Assembly: GCF_018614955.1 (NCBI RefSeq)
Contig: NZ_JAGGNV010000034.1
Location: 62,001-126,000, forward strand
DNA: 64,000 bases
Source: Variovorax paradoxus
Lineage (GTDB): Bacteria; Pseudomonadota; Gammaproteobacteria; Burkholderiales; Burkholderiaceae_C
Reading direction: 5' to 3'
The position numbers and the translations under genes are program-made. Under the pieces are notes generated by a model that made no database searches, was not told where the DNA came from, and saw only the letters and a program-made list of their open reading frames with translations. How positions within the stretch are numbered: position 1 is the stretch's first letter; every line of letters begins with the position of its first letter. Positions 63,688-64,000 of the stretch are shown in pieces.

Positions 63688-64000
63688 CTAGTCAAGCTGA
63701 AGCTTGTTCTCCTTGGCGAGCCGGCTCCACTTCGCGAGCTCGGCGCGGCGGAAGGCATCGAGCTCGGCCGGATCGGAGCCGATCACCTCGGCACCCATGG
63801 CCTCCAGCCGCTGGCGCACTTCCGGGTCCTTGACCGTGGCGGCGATCTCCTTCGACAGCCGGGCGATCACGGCGGCCGCCGTGCCGGCCGGCACGAAGAC
63901 CGCGTTCCACTCGTACATCTCGTAGCCCGGCAGGCCCGACTCCGCGATTGTCGGCACCTCGGGCAGCACGGGCGAGCGAGCCTTGCCGCCGATCGCGAGC
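63688..64000 (-). CDS. Bug/TctC-type tripartite tricarboxylate receptor (N-terminus beyond window)
   Basis: The last 103 codons of an extracytoplasmic solute receptor. LPEVPTIAESGLPGYEMYEW is the typical segment of the Bug family, followed by VPAGTAAAVIARLSKEI and ending in KLQLD. The large expansion of such receptors is characteristic of Comamonadaceae and Bordetella. The ligand cannot be predicted. The gene continues past the right edge. Confidence 0.93.
   Translation of the reverse strand, partial: LAIGGKARSPVLPEVPTIAESGLPGYEMYEWNAVFVPAGTAAAVIARLSKEIAATVKDPEVRQRLEAMGAEVIGSDPAELDAFRRAELAKWSRLAKENKLQLD

Overview
The window looks like a housekeeping stretch of a high-GC betaproteobacterial chromosome, most likely Comamonadaceae and probably close to Variovorax. 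This placement is inference from gene content, codon use, the complete dcw cluster, the single-cysteine DksA and the gene order dapF-DUF484-xerC plus hslVU. I see no phage, insertion sequence, CRISPR array, tRNA or rRNA.

Layout. 1-677: 5' part of ffh (minus), divergent from a CcsA-like haem-export membrane protein, a small PP0621-like protein, pilS, pilR and ampD (plus). 5608-10988: nrdA and nrdB behind a promoter with two NrdR boxes, then a histone H1-like Lys/Ala repeat protein closed by a strong terminator. 10999-17273 (minus): PfkB kinase, zinc-ribbon DUF3426 protein, prmA, accC, accB, a TlpA-like thioredoxin and a conserved hypothetical. 17341-19258 (plus): mpl and a DUF985 cupin. 19262-23246 (minus): aroG with an attenuator leader rich in Phe/Tyr/Trp, tldD and rodA. 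23296-31083 (plus): yqiA, an RNB exoribonuclease, a TonB-domain protein, aroE, mtgA, plsC, cdsA and ruvC. 31179-50047 (minus): the whole dcw division and wall cluster from mraZ to ftsZ, then lpxC and a 58-residue membrane protein. 50215-61229 (minus): hslVU, a STAS-domain protein, dksA, a CobW-type GTPase, rlmI, xerC, a YdcF-like protein, DUF484, dapF and a DsbA-fold isomerase-like protein. 61251-64000: a flavin monooxygenase, a LysR regulator and a cut-off Bug-type solute receptor.

How it works together. Peptidoglycan synthesis, division and recycling dominate: mraZ to ftsZ, rodA, mtgA, mpl, ampD and dapF. Envelope lipid genes (accBC, plsC, cdsA, lpxC) lie between them. Most neighbours on the same strand overlap by ATGA, GTGA or TGATG, which points to translational coupling.

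Three things stand out. (1) Several short repeats sit in the gaps between co-directional genes (26002-26120, 30443-30538, 48507-48593, 53872-53976). Each is itself an open frame that starts at or within a few bases of the upstream stop; three also end at the downstream start. One related repeat core lies in frame inside murD. (2) aroG has a leader peptide with seven aromatic residues in eight codons, followed by competing hairpins. (3) About fifteen genes have a TANAAT-like -10 element ending only 6-9 bases before the start codon, suggesting many leaderless messages.
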